Notes: generated by a model from the sequence alone, not told the origin. DNA of 64,000 bases from PFJX01 sp964466195 (GCA_964466195.1 CAYXMQ010000004.1:62001-126000), one strand, 5' to 3'. Shown: positions 7,598 through 16,512, counted from the first letter of the stretch. Made by a program: numbers and translations.

Positions 7598-10500
7598 CGC
7601 AGTTCCCGAAGTCGTGGCCTTGGACACATTCGATCTCATCCAGCACGGCCCGGGCCTTGTCGTAGTCGATATTGTCAACGCATCGCCCCAGTGCCTCCAC
7701 TTTTTTTCGCAGCGCCTGGCAGGCCACGCTCGCCTTCAATTCGGCGATGACCTCATGCGGCACGAACTCGGCGCTCTCCACCAGGGTCCGTAGCTGCCTG
7801 AACAGCACGCCGGCCCGCTGCCAGTCGCATTCTTCACATCGGTAGTCGCTGGCGACGGGAATGGCCTGCACTGGCCGGGCCAATCGAGCGATGGATTGCA
7901 GCACCTCGGCCAGGGCCTGCTGGAAGCTCGCCAGTTCGGCGGCGGGGGTTACGCCGCTTTTCAGCGTCGGCTCCAGGGCCTCGGCGGCACGGTGCAGCGC
8001 CATCGCCCCCAGATTGCCCGCCGTCCCCTTGACCCGGTGGACCAGGGCGGCGGCCCCGGCATGGTCCACCGCGCCGATCAGCTCGGCCAGCCCCGCCCCG
8101 GCATCGGCAAACTGCTCGCCGAATTGGATGGTTAGACGCCGGAACAAGGCGCGATCTCCCCCCAGCAGGTCCAGCGCCCATGCCAGGTCGAAGCCGGGCA
8201 GCTGTTCCGGCAACCACGCCATTTCGACAGCCGCGGGCCGCGGCCGACTACTGGCAGTCGGCCGCGCCAGAGGCTTGACCCATTTCAGCAGCACAGCCAA
8301 AAGCACCTGGGGCTGGATCGGCTTGGCGACATGATCGTTCATTCCCGCCGCCATGCAGGCCGCCCGGTCCCGTTCCAGCACCGCCGCCGTCATGGCGATC
8401 ACCGGCAGACCCTGAAGACGCGTATTCTGGCGCAGGCGCCGGGTGGTCTCGAAACCGTCCAGCACCGGCATCTGGATATCCATCAGCACCGCGTCGAAGT
8501 CTTCCCGTGCCAGGATATCCAGCGCCTCCTGGCCATTGTTGGCGACCCGCACCGTCAGGCCCATGCGTTCCAGCAGGTCCTGTGCGACGGTCTGGTTGAT
8601 CGCGTTGTCTTCCACCAGCAACAGGCGAGCGCCCTGGATCGCCGCCGCCTGCGCCGCCAGATCAAATTTGGGCGCAGGCTCGGTTAGACGGATGTTGCCG
8701 CCCTGCAGGCCGATGATGGTGTCGAACAGGCCGGAGGGGGTGACCGGCTTGGTCAGTACCGCGTCGAGCCGCACCCCCTGGCTCGCCTGCAGGAGATGCT
8801 CCCGGCTGTAGGCCGTGACCATGATGACGACCGGCATCGGGTTCCGAGTCTGTTCATGGATGCACCGGACCACCTCCAGGCCATCCATGCCGGGCATCTT
8901 CCAGTCCACCAGCACCAGTTCGTAGGCCTGGTCCGGCAGCCCCGCCTTTTCCGCCAACAGGGCCAGCGCCTCCTGGCCGGAGGCGGCCTCCGTGACCTGG
9001 AAGCCCCAGGCCCGGAGCACCTCGGCCAGCATCTGGCGGGCTGATTCCAGGTCGTCCACCACCAGCACCCGCATGCCCCTCAGTGCAAGCGGCGAACGTT
9101 CGACGGGAGCTTGAGCGGAGACCGGAAGACGGATAGTGAAGCTGAATCGACTGCCCTTGCCGGCCTCGCTTTCCACGCTGACTTCACCGCCCATCATCTC
9201 CACCAGGCGCTTGCTGATGGTCAGCCCGAGTCCGCTGCCGCCGAAGCGCCGGGAGATGGACCCATCCGCCTGGGTGAAGGCTTGAAACAGGCGCGCCATT
9301 TGCTCCGGCGCCATACCGATGCCGGTATCCCGAACGCTGAATTCGAGGCTCACCGAGTCCGCATCCCGGGCGAGGACCGCGACCCTGACGTCGATCTCGC
9401 CCGCGGCGGTGAACTTCATCGCATTGCCGACCAGATTGTTCATCACCTGCCCCAGGCGCAGGGGATCGCCCAGCAGGACCGGCGGGATGTCCGGCGCCAG
9501 GTCGAAGACCATCTCCAGGCCTTTCTCCTCGGCATACACGCCAAACAGGTCGGCGACGTTGTCCAGCACATCCTCCAGACGAAAATCCACCAGATCCAGT
9601 TCCAACCGCCCGGCCTCCACCTTGGAGTAGTCCAGGATGTCGTTGAGGATGGACAGCAGCGCCCGCGACGAGGTTTGTATCTTGCTCAGGTAGTCGCGCA
9701 GCTTCGGGGTCAGGTCCGACAGGCCCAGAGCCAGGTCGGAGAGGCCGATGATGGCGTTCATCGGGGTACGGATCTCGTGGCTCATGTTGGCCAGGAAGTC
9801 GCTCTTGGCCCGGTTGGCGCGTTCCGCCTCGGCCTTGGCCGCCTCCAGGGCCTGCGCAGCCAGCCGTGTTTCCGTAACGTCGTGGATGAGCACCAGGAGG
9901 TGAGGCTCGCCTCGGCTGCTGAAATGGGCGAACTCGTATTCCAGCCAGGCCTCGCGCCCGCCCGGGGTGATCAAATGGACCTCATCGCGCTGGGTAATAC
10001 CACTGGCCAGAGTCTTGAGCGCCGCTGCAAGCAACCCGGTGTCACGCCAGCGCTCCAGGGTACGGAAGTTTTCCTGCAGGAGCGCCTCTTTGTCGACGCC
10101 GAGGATGCTGGCCGCGGCCTCGTTGACCGAGACGCAGGGGCCGCTGGCCTTGAACACCTTGATGCCCAGGGGCGACTCGGCAATGATCCGCTGGTTGAAC
10201 TCCAGAATTTCGGCCATGCGCGCCTCCGCCTGCCGGCGCAAGGTGATGTCGGTGTTGGTGCCCACCATGCGCAGGGGCCGCCCCTGAGGGTCGCGGATCA
10301 CCTGGGCCCGAGCGCTGATGTGGCGGACCTCGCCAGCGCGCGTCAGGACCCGAAATTCTGTGTCGAAGGGACGCACGTCCTGCAGAGCCTCCTGAATCGC
10401 CCGCTCCGCGTCGGCCCGGTCCCCGGGATGCAGACTCTGCTGCCAAGCCTCGTAGGCGCCGGAAAAATCCTCCCGGTGCAGGTCATAGAGCTGGAACATC

Positions 10501-12377
10501 GAGTCGTCCCAGACCAGAACGTTGTTGACCACATCCCAGTCCCAGATGCCGATGCCGCCGGAGCGGGTCGCCAGCGCCAGACGCTCCTCGCTCTGCTGCA
10601 CCGTCTGCTCGGCCAGGACGCGTTCGCTGATGTCCTGCACGATGCCCCTGGAGCGCAGCGGCGTTCCGGCCGCGTCATAGACGGTTTCGCCCCGCTCCAG
10701 GACATGCTTGACGTGTCCCTTGGCCAGCCGCAGGCGATGACTGATCTGGTAGGGCGTGTGTTGCTCGACCGAGGCCTGGTAGGTCCGGTGGACCCGCTCA
10801 CGGTCGTCGGGGTGGACATATTCCAGAAAGGCCGCGTAACAGGGGCTGAACTGACCGGGGTCGATCTCGAAGATGCGATAGATCTCGTCCGACCAGGCCA
10901 GGGTGTCGCTGGCGTGGTCGAGTTCCCAACTGCCGATGTGGGCGATGCGCTGCGCCTCGTTGAGCTGGGCCTGACGTTCCCGCAAGCTGGCCTCCATCGC
11001 CTTGCGCTCGCTGATGTCGCGTACCACCGACATGATCATCTTGACGCCATGCAGTTCGAAGACATGGCCGCTGATCTCCACCGGGATGCGCCGCCCGTCC
11101 TTGGCGATGTGCACCCGTTCGAACAGCAGGTGGCCCGCCTCCAGGGCATGCTGCTGGAAGGCCGCGATCTCCTCCCGCGAGGGGTAGGTCCCCGGCTCGT
11201 CCAGGTCCAGGACGGTCATGCCGAGCAGTTCTTCCCGGCTGTAACCCAGGCGCGCGCAGGCCATGTCGTTGACCTCGACCAGGCGTGCCATCTGGCCATC
11301 CTCACCCAGCACGGGGTGCACCAGCACCATGTCGCCACTGCTGTTGAACAGGGTGCGGAAACGCGCCTCGTTTTCCCGCAGTTCCGCATCGACCAGGGCA
11401 AGTTGCCGGAATTGGCTGCGCTGGCGGCGCTGGAAACCGGCTAGGCCAAGGCTGGAAACCAGGGCCACGAACCCGAAGACCAGCCCGTACATCCTTACAT
11501 CCTGGCGCCAGACCGCGTACACCGCCGCCCGGTCGCGCGTGACCTGGACCAGCATGGGCTTGTCCATGTTGATGCCTTGCGGACGGATGCTGTGGATCGC
11601 CAGCATCCGCTCCTCGCCAGTGGCATAAAGGATGCCGGCATAGAGGTTTACCTCGCGGCGGCTGGCCAGGTGGCGGGAAAAGAAGGTGCCCGGCTGGGCG
11701 AGATTCTTGCCCAAAACATCCGACGCCGGCGGCATCTCCACGAAGATCGCGCCGTCACCGTGGATGAGATAGGTCTTCACATCCGGGGCATAGGCCACCG
11801 AGGCGAGCAGGGTCTCGAAATAGGTCCGCTCCAGAATCGCCGAGATGATGCCGACGAATTGCCCGTCCCGCCCCAGGATGGCCCGGGTCAGATTGATGCC
11901 CCATTCCCCGAGAACCGTTTTGAATGGCGGCGACACGAACAACTGTCCGCTGCCCGCGTGTCGACGGGCCAGCTGAAAATAGCCGCGGAAGGCGAAATTG
12001 CGGCCGATCAGTTCCGGCCGGTTGGACAGACGCGCCGTGCCCTCGGCATCCATGACCACCAGCGTGTGCACCCCGGGCATCGCCCGCTCCAGGAGCATCA
12101 GGTGGTCATTGCTGTCCGGGCCGAATCTTGCCGGCTCCGGCAGGCCGCCGAGTTCCTTGCTCAACAGAGCCAGGACGTTGTCGGTGCCTTCCAGTTGTTT
12201 GCTCATGTTCTCGTTGATCACCCGCGCCTGGGTGAACAAACGGGCGTTCTCACGATCCGTGAGTCTCGCCTTGGCAACATGGAGATGCCAGGCGATCAGG
12301 CCCCCAAGGCCCACAAGAAGCAGGCCCAGCAACGCCCATTGCAGAGAGAAGTGGCCTGGGTGATGTCGATTCATCAT
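7590..12377 (-). CDS. Multi-PAS hybrid sensor histidine kinase with two receivers and HPt
   Basis: A 1595-residue membrane kinase. TM1 (about 11-31) and TM2 (about 297-316) bracket a periplasmic sensor of about 265 residues, like a double-Cache/PDC domain (RGYFQLARRH, SGQLFVSPPF). Four PAS domains follow: about 336-450, 470-580, 600-720 and 725-850. The HisKA box SDFLANMSHEIRTPMN (near 880) and HATPase motifs DTGIGM and GGSGLGLTISKRLVE come next. Two receivers follow, with aspartates in LVLVDWKMPGMDG and AVLMDIQMPVLDG, then an HPt domain with its histidine in VHRVKGTAGNLG and a C-terminal helical tail. All four phosphorelay residues are intact. Small organic ligands are typical of Cache sensors, but the signal here is unknown. 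The output is most likely the overlapping GGDEF regulator. Ribosome site before the ATG is weak, so the start could be the second Met. Confidence 0.93.
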   Translation of the reverse strand: MMNRHHPGHFSLQWALLGLLLVGLGGLIAWHLHVAKARLTDRENARLFTQARVINENMSKQLEGTDNVLALLSKELGGLPEPARFGPDSNDHLMLLERAMPGVHTLVVMDAEGTARLSNRPELIGRNFAFRGYFQLARRHAGSGQLFVSPPFKTVLGEWGINLTRAILGRDGQFVGIISAILERTYFETLLASVAYAPDVKTYLIHGDGAIFVEMPPASDVLGKNLAQPGTFFSRHLASRREVNLYAGILYATGEERMLAIHSIRPQGINMDKPMLVQVTRDRAAVYAVWRQDVRMYGLVFGFVALVSSLGLAGFQRRQRSQFRQLALVDAELRENEARFRTLFNSSGDMVLVHPVLGEDGQMARLVEVNDMACARLGYSREELLGMTVLDLDEPGTYPSREEIAAFQQHALEAGHLLFERVHIAKDGRRIPVEISGHVFELHGVKMIMSVVRDISERKAMEASLRERQAQLNEAQRIAHIGSWELDHASDTLAWSDEIYRIFEIDPGQFSPCYAAFLEYVHPDDRERVHRTYQASVEQHTPYQISHRLRLAKGHVKHVLERGETVYDAAGTPLRSRGIVQDISERVLAEQTVQQSEERLALATRSGGIGIWDWDVVNNVLVWDDSMFQLYDLHREDFSGAYEAWQQSLHPGDRADAERAIQEALQDVRPFDTEFRVLTRAGEVRHISARAQVIRDPQGRPLRMVGTNTDITLRRQAEARMAEILEFNQRIIAESPLGIKVFKASGPCVSVNEAAASILGVDKEALLQENFRTLERWRDTGLLAAALKTLASGITQRDEVHLITPGGREAWLEYEFAHFSSRGEPHLLVLIHDVTETRLAAQALEAAKAEAERANRAKSDFLANMSHEIRTPMNAIIGLSDLALGLSDLTPKLRDYLSKIQTSSRALLSILNDILDYSKVEAGRLELDLVDFRLEDVLDNVADLFGVYAEEKGLEMVFDLAPDIPPVLLGDPLRLGQVMNNLVGNAMKFTAAGEIDVRVAVLARDADSVSLEFSVRDTGIGMAPEQMARLFQAFTQADGSISRRFGGSGLGLTISKRLVEMMGGEVSVESEAGKGSRFSFTIRLPVSAQAPVERSPLALRGMRVLVVDDLESARQMLAEVLRAWGFQVTEAASGQEALALLAEKAGLPDQAYELVLVDWKMPGMDGLEVVRCIHEQTRNPMPVVIMVTAYSREHLLQASQGVRLDAVLTKPVTPSGLFDTIIGLQGGNIRLTEPAPKFDLAAQAAAIQGARLLLVEDNAINQTVAQDLLERMGLTVRVANNGQEALDILAREDFDAVLMDIQMPVLDGFETTRRLRQNTRLQGLPVIAMTAAVLERDRAACMAAGMNDHVAKPIQPQVLLAVLLKWVKPLARPTASSRPRPAAVEMAWLPEQLPGFDLAWALDLLGGDRALFRRLTIQFGEQFADAGAGLAELIGAVDHAGAAALVHRVKGTAGNLGAMALHRAAEALEPTLKSGVTPAAELASFQQALAEVLQSIARLARPVQAIPVASDYRCEECDWQRAGVLFRQLRTLVESAEFVPHEVIAELKASVACQALRKKVEALGRCVDNIDYDKARAVLDEIECVQGHDFGNCDA

Positions 12378-12514
12378 TGCGTATGCACTCGGTCATGTCG
12401 GCAATCACGGCCCGTTTTCCAATCATCAAGAGAAGCTCGGGCCGTAGGCGAACATCCTAACGCCTGGGCGTAGGAAACAGCGTGCAATAGCCTATGTCAG
12501 GGCTCTTTCACAGC

Positions 12515-12547
12515 GGCAACCCGGGTTCGAATCCCTGTGCTGACACC
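12515..12547 (+). other. tRNA 3'-end-like remnant, copy 2
   Basis: CCGGGTTCGAATCCCTG has the form of a tRNA T-arm (one mismatch in the stem), followed by TGCTGAC, a discriminator A and CC. No matching 5' acceptor strand or anticodon arm precedes it within tRNA distance (GTCAGGG at 12497-12503 is only about 50 bases away and a poor match). It is followed ten bases on by a hairpin related to the one at 6239. Confidence 0.4.
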
Positions 12548-12557
12548 GATCAAAAAC

Positions 12558-12583
12558 AACGGTTTGCAGCGCGGCAAGCCGTT
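12558..12583. repeat. 10-bp hairpin, dispersed copy 2
   Basis: AACGGTTTGC pairs with GCAAGCCGTT (one G-T wobble) around AGCGCG. Both the stem and the leading AAAAACAAC match the hairpin at 6239-6264, in the same orientation. On the minus strand it is followed by TTGTTTTTG, so it could end transcripts from that side. Confidence 0.65.
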
Positions 12584-12765
12584 TGCCTTGGCGGCGTGAC
12601 CCAATGGCCGCTCGTGCCGGAGCCGTCCCGTCGACTTCAAGCCATCAGCGCAGCCCGGCTCCTGATACGCTTAGTCCGGGGTGACCGGCCCGATGCTGGA
12701 ACACGCCAGCCCGGCCGCCTCTCCGCATGGCTACATTGCGGCAGCTAACCAACTACGCCGATTTC

Positions 12766-13809
12766 ATGCATACACGCCTCGCCCATATTGTCCTGACCTG
12801 GTTGGCCTTCATGGTCATCGCGGTGGCCTCCGGCCTGCTTCGCGAAACGTTGCTGACGCCGCATCTGGGCGAACACGCCGCGCATCAGCTCGGCACTGTC
12901 GTCGTCTGTCTGCTCATCGCCGCCGTCATCGTCATCAGCCTCCGCCGCCTGCGCCCTACTCCGGCCCAGGCCCTCGGTGTCGGCATCGCCTGGGTGGTCA
13001 TGACGGTCATTTTCGAGTTCGGCGTCTTTCACTTCATCATCGGACATCCCATGTCCGTGCTGTTGGCCGACTACGACCTCGGCGCTGGTCGGCTATGGCC
13101 TTTGGTGCTGTTGACTGAATTGCTGACGCCCTGGCTGGTCGCCAAAACCCGCATCCATCGGCAAGCCGTTCTGCCGATCAGGCCGCGCCAGGCTGCCGCC
13201 GCATTGCCGGCCGAGTTACGCCGCGCGATCAGCCGTGAAGACCTTGCCAGCCTGCCGATTCGACGCTACGAGGGTGACGTGTGCGTGGTGAACACGCCGG
13301 CGGCGTTGACCCACGCAATGATCGACATCCGCCAGGAGCGCGTCGTCGGCTTCGATACCGAGACACGGCCGGCCTTCAAGAAAGGGGAAAGTTACCTGCC
13401 CTGTCTGGTGCAGGTGGCAACGGCGCGCAAGGTGTATCTGCTGCAACTGGAGCAGCTGGATTGCTCGGCGGCAGTCGCCGAAATCATGGCCAACCCGCGC
13501 ATCGTCAAGACCGGCGTGGCGCTGGCGGGGGATGTCGGCCAACTCAAGCGGTTGTATCCGTTCGAGGCCGCCTCCGTGGTGGATCTGGGCCATATCGCCA
13601 AGCGACACGGCAATACGCAAACCGGCTTGCGCAATCTGGCCGCGTTGTTCTTGGGCTGGCGCATGGCCAAAGGGGCGCGCACCACCAACTGGTCGACGCC
13701 GCAATTGACCGAAAAACAGATTGATTACGCCGCCACCGACGCCTGGGCCAGCCGCGAGCTGTATCTCTGCTTCGAAACGGCGGGGATGCTGTCGCAAACG
13801 GGCGATTGA
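12766..13809 (+). CDS. Fusion of a four-helix membrane domain with an RNase D-like 3'-5' exonuclease
   Basis: A 347-residue protein in two parts. Residues 1-128 hold four hydrophobic segments (about 5-25, 41-60, 70-92, 108-126), with RETLL and LLADYDLGAGRLWPL, a pattern I associate with short stand-alone membrane proteins of unknown function. Residues 160-340 are a DEDD-type 3'-5' exonuclease: motif I is GFDTET (Asp197, Glu199), motif II is in KTGVALAGDVGQLKR, motif III is YAATDAW. Exonucleases of this group normally start near SREDLASLPIRRYEG without a membrane part. The reading frame is continuous across the join. The ATG at 12766 suits the first helix; an in-frame ATG at 12727 would add 13 polar residues. 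Neither has a good ribosome site. Confidence 0.8.
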   Translation: MHTRLAHIVLTWLAFMVIAVASGLLRETLLTPHLGEHAAHQLGTVVVCLLIAAVIVISLRRLRPTPAQALGVGIAWVVMTVIFEFGVFHFIIGHPMSVLLADYDLGAGRLWPLVLLTELLTPWLVAKTRIHRQAVLPIRPRQAAAALPAELRRAISREDLASLPIRRYEGDVCVVNTPAALTHAMIDIRQERVVGFDTETRPAFKKGESYLPCLVQVATARKVYLLQLEQLDCSAAVAEIMANPRIVKTGVALAGDVGQLKRLYPFEAASVVDLGHIAKRHGNTQTGLRNLAALFLGWRMAKGARTTNWSTPQLTEKQIDYAATDAWASRELYLCFETAGMLSQTGD

Positions 13810-13835
13810 GGCATCGCCCGCTTATCCTTGCTCGA

Positions 13836-14315
13836 TCAACTGCCGATCGGGCCCATCGCGGTTTGCAAATAGTTCTGCACGCCAAGCTGATCAACCAGGC
13901 TGAGCTGCGTTTCCAGATAGTCGATGTGCTCTTCGGTATCGTTCTGGATGCCTTGCAGAATTTCCCGCGAGACGTAGTCCTTCACCGATTCGCAATAGTG
14001 AATGGCATCGGTGTAGAGCGCGTGTCCGCTCTGCTCCAGCTTGAGGTCGCAGGCCAGACATTCCGGCACGTTCTCGCCGATCATCAGCTTGCCCAGATCC
14101 TGCATATTGGGCAGGCCTTCGAGGAACAGGATGCGCTCGATCAGCTTGTCGGCGTGATGCATTTCTTCGATGGATTCTTCGTACTCGTGCTTGCCCAGCG
14201 CGACCAGGCCCCAGTTCTTGTACATGCGCGCATGCAGGAAATACTGGTTGATGGCGGTCAGTTCAACCGTTAGCGCCTTGTTCAGATACTGAATGACTTT
14301 CTTGTCGCCTTTCAT
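13836..14315 (-). CDS. bfr: Bacterioferritin
   Basis: A 159-residue bacterioferritin, which stores iron as a mineral inside a 24-subunit shell. It begins MKGDKKVIQYLNKAL, the family's standard start, after ACGGAGCGTGCC. Heme ligand Met52 is present, as are ferroxidase residues Glu18, Glu51, His54, Glu94 and His130. The position matching bridging Glu127 of E. coli Bfr is Thr (NDTEEH); related betaproteobacterial proteins that I recall also have Thr here. The ferredoxin that releases its iron, Bfd, is encoded 111 bases upstream on the same strand. Confidence 0.97.
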   Translation of the reverse strand: MKGDKKVIQYLNKALTVELTAINQYFLHARMYKNWGLVALGKHEYEESIEEMHHADKLIERILFLEGLPNMQDLGKLMIGENVPECLACDLKLEQSGHALYTDAIHYCESVKDYVSREILQGIQNDTEEHIDYLETQLSLVDQLGVQNYLQTAMGPIGS

Positions 14316-14426
14316 GGCACGCTCCGTAAAGTAGGAATAATGATTTCGTTTCGGCAGGCCCTGTCTGTCTGAGACCACAGGAAGCTTTCCGGGCTACAGG
14401 GCGAGTCGCGGTGCATTGTCAGCGAA

Positions 14427-14627
14427 TCAAGCAGCACAGGCCAGCGCATCCTCCTGGCGCGGGCAATTTCTGCATTCCTTCAAAATGCCGTGCGCGCAAC
14501 GGGCGCAACGACCGCATTCCGATGCCACACCGAGCTGCTCGCGCAAGCCGCGCAGCGACGAAACCCCTTGTGCAACCGCTTCCCGAACTTGCCGTTCGGT
14601 CACGGCCTGGCAGACACAGACATACAT
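14427..14627 (-). CDS. bfd: Bacterioferritin-associated ferredoxin
   Basis: A 66-residue protein starting MYVCVCQAVTERQVREAV. It has the BFD-type [2Fe-2S] pattern: C-x-C near the N-terminus and C-x-x-C in CGRCARCAHG about 32 residues later. Two more cysteines (ECRNC) lie near the C-terminus. Bfd reduces and mobilises iron stored in Bfr, and its gene is typically Fur-repressed. The start at 14627 follows TTGGAGGTCTTGCC. A Fur-like operator lies 40-57 bases upstream. The gene reads towards bfr and away from the catalase gene. Confidence 0.95.
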   Translation of the reverse strand: MYVCVCQAVTERQVREAVAQGVSSLRGLREQLGVASECGRCARCAHGILKECRNCPRQEDALACAA

Positions 14628-14665
14628 GGCAAGACCTCCAACAGAGCGTTGCAAGTATTCTGCAT

Positions 14666-14684
14666 GCAAATGAGAATCCTTGTC
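14666..14684. promoter_or_regulatory. Fur-box-like operator upstream of bfd
   Basis: GCAAATGAGAATCCTTGTC contains the AATGAGAAT core seen in Fur boxes and lies just upstream of bfd, in the divergent gap between bfd and the catalase gene. The inverted half is weak, so the call rests on one good half-site and on context. Confidence 0.4.
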
Positions 14685-14890
14685 AACAAAACGATACAAC
14701 CCTGTTTTATATGGGCATATGTATAAGAAATCAGCTAGACCGTCGAGTTGCTTTCGCCCTCTCGGCCGATTCGATCGAGTGCATAGATGGCTGCGTTCGT
14801 TATTACTCATTGGCCGAAACAACGGCTGGACTCTTTAATGAAATCACCTGTGCAACTCGCAGGCTTGATTGAACAACCTAGGAGACAGCC

Positions 14891-16342
14891 ATGAACAAAA
14901 AACTGACCACCAACGCCGGCGTGCCGGTGCCTGACAACCAGAACGTATTGACTGCCGGTCCGCGCGGCCCGCTGTTGCTGCAGGACGTCTGGTTCCTGGA
15001 AAAGCTGGCCCATTTCGACCGCGAAGTGATTCCGGAGCGGCGCATGCATGCCAAGGGTTCCGGCGCGTTCGGCACGTTCACCGTCACGCACGACATCAGC
15101 CGCTACACCCGCGCCAAGCTCTTCTCCCAGATCGGCAAGCAGACTGAAGTGTTCGTCCGCTTTTCCACCGTCGCAGGCGAACGCGGCGCGGCCGACGCCG
15201 AACGCGACATTCGCGGCTTCGCGGTCAAGTTCTACACCGAGGAAGGCAACTGGGACATGGTCGGCAACAACACGCCGGTGTTCTTCCTGCGCGACCCGCT
15301 CAAGTTTCCCGACCTGAACCATGCCGTGAAACGCGACCCGCGCACCAATCTGCGCAGCGCGAAAAACAACTGGGATTTCTGGACCTTGCTGCCCGAGGCG
15401 CTGCACCAGATCACCATCCTGATGAGCGATCGCGGCCTGCCGGCGACCTATCGCCATATGCACGGCTTCGGTAGCCATACCTTCAGCTTCATCAATGCCG
15501 CCAACGAGCGCTATTGGGTAAAATTCCACTTCAAGTCGATGCAGGGCATCAAGAACCTGACCGATGCCGAGGCGGAGGCCATCATCGGCAAGGATCGCGA
15601 AAGCCATCAGCGCGATCTGTACGACGCCATCGAGCGCGGTGATTTTCCGCGCTGGAAGTTTGCCGTGCAGGTCATGCCGGAAGCCGATGCGTCCAAAGTG
15701 CCGTATCACCCGTTCGATCTGACCAAGATCTGGCCGCACAAGGACTATCCGTTGATCGAGGTCGGCGTGCTGGAACTCAACCGCAACCCGGCGAACTACT
15801 TCGCGGAGGTGGAACAGGCCGCCTTCAACCCGGCCAACGTGCCGCCCGGCATCGGCTTCTCACCCGACAAGATGCTGCAAGGACGGCTGTTTTCCTACGG
15901 CGACGCGCAGCGCTATCGCCTCGGCGTCAACCATCAGCAGATCCCGGTCAACGCGCCGCGCTGCCCGTTCCACAACTTCCACCGCGATGGCGCCATGCGG
16001 GTGGACGGCAATCACGGCAGCACGCTGGGCTATGAGCCGAACAGCGATGGCGAATGGCAGCAACAGCCGGATTACCGCGAGCCGCCGCTAAGCCTGGAAG
16101 GCGCGGCCGATCATTGGAATCAGCGCGAAGACACGGACTACTACTCGCAGCCCGGCAACCTCTTCCGTCTGATGACGCCGGCGCAGCAGCAGGTGCTGTT
16201 CGAAAACACCGGGCGCGGCCTGGGCGATGCGCCGCGCGCAGTGAAGATTCGCCATATCGGCAACTGCCTGCAGGCTGATCCGGCTTATGGCAAGGGCGTC
16301 GCCGATGCGCTCGGCATACCGTTGAGCGAGGTGCCTGCGTAA
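14891..16342 (+). CDS. katA: Monofunctional heme catalase
   Basis: A 483-residue small-subunit catalase that turns hydrogen peroxide into water and oxygen. The catalytic His is in GTFTVTHDISRYT, the Asn in WDMVGNNTPVFF, and the proximal heme-ligating Tyr in GRLFSYGDAQRYRLG. RFSTVAGERGAAD is the other family signature. Length is normal for clade 3. The ATG follows CTAGGAGACAGCC. There is no signal peptide, so it acts in the cytoplasm. It is divergent from the bfd-bfr genes across a 263-base gap, tying peroxide defence to iron handling. Confidence 0.97.
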   Translation: MNKKLTTNAGVPVPDNQNVLTAGPRGPLLLQDVWFLEKLAHFDREVIPERRMHAKGSGAFGTFTVTHDISRYTRAKLFSQIGKQTEVFVRFSTVAGERGAADAERDIRGFAVKFYTEEGNWDMVGNNTPVFFLRDPLKFPDLNHAVKRDPRTNLRSAKNNWDFWTLLPEALHQITILMSDRGLPATYRHMHGFGSHTFSFINAANERYWVKFHFKSMQGIKNLTDAEAEAIIGKDRESHQRDLYDAIERGDFPRWKFAVQVMPEADASKVPYHPFDLTKIWPHKDYPLIEVGVLELNRNPANYFAEVEQAAFNPANVPPGIGFSPDKMLQGRLFSYGDAQRYRLGVNHQQIPVNAPRCPFHNFHRDGAMRVDGNHGSTLGYEPNSDGEWQQQPDYREPPLSLEGAADHWNQREDTDYYSQPGNLFRLMTPAQQQVLFENTGRGLGDAPRAVKIRHIGNCLQADPAYGKGVADALGIPLSEVPA

Positions 16343-16344
16343 GC

Positions 16345-16512
16345 GCCCAGTTCTGTGCCGCGCTGAGCCTGTCCGGCGCGGCATCCGCGTTATGTGTCAG
16401 CGTCCCCGAAGCTAACTTGCGCCACGACTCCGGCGTCCGTTACGACACGAGTTGGGAAGTCTTGAAGTACATGCCGTTCCAGAAGATCGGACAGCAAGGT
16501 AGGCCGGCATAG
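16345..16512 (+). pseudogene. Remnant of a secreted SH3-domain-like protein
   Basis: Directly after the catalase stop one frame reads, in order, a signal-peptide-like stretch (CAALSLSGAASALC), then VSVPEANLRHDSGVRY and DTSWEVLKYMPFQKIGQQ, before a stop at 16510-16512. Bacterial SH3b proteins have this order: a signal peptide followed by 'v..anLR.gPgt.y...w.v.ky.P......'. No start codon precedes the signal peptide, because the frame runs into the catalase gene, and the domain is cut off halfway. I read it as both-end-truncated debris. Short and judged by eye. Confidence 0.35.

Larger units (their letters stand above)
12378..12765. other. Intergenic region with tRNA-like scrap and hairpin
   Basis: A gap of 388 bases between two genes that diverge from it. 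It contains the second tRNA-3'-end-like scrap and its hairpin. It must also hold promoters for the kinase gene (minus) and the RNase D fusion gene (plus), but I see no convincing -35/-10 pair. Confidence 0.5.

Noticed and set aside
9111..11444. A 777-codon open frame antisense to the hybrid kinase
   Set aside because: No domain pattern or ribosome site; the kinase on the other strand is complete.
12494..12550. Considered as a complete tRNA gene
   Set aside because: Only the T-arm and acceptor 3' strand are recognisable; about 50 bases separate the best 5' match, too short for a tRNA, and no anticodon arm can be drawn.
13836..14315. Loss of Glu127 in bacterioferritin as a sign of a broken ferroxidase centre
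   Set aside because: Thr at this place is, to my memory, usual in betaproteobacterial Bfr with the motif DTEEH, so it is a family feature rather than damage.
16356..16383. Hairpin TGCCGCGC/GCGCGGCA after the catalase as a terminator
   Set aside because: No T run follows, and the bases overlap the signal-peptide-like remnant; it may be chance in GC-rich DNA.
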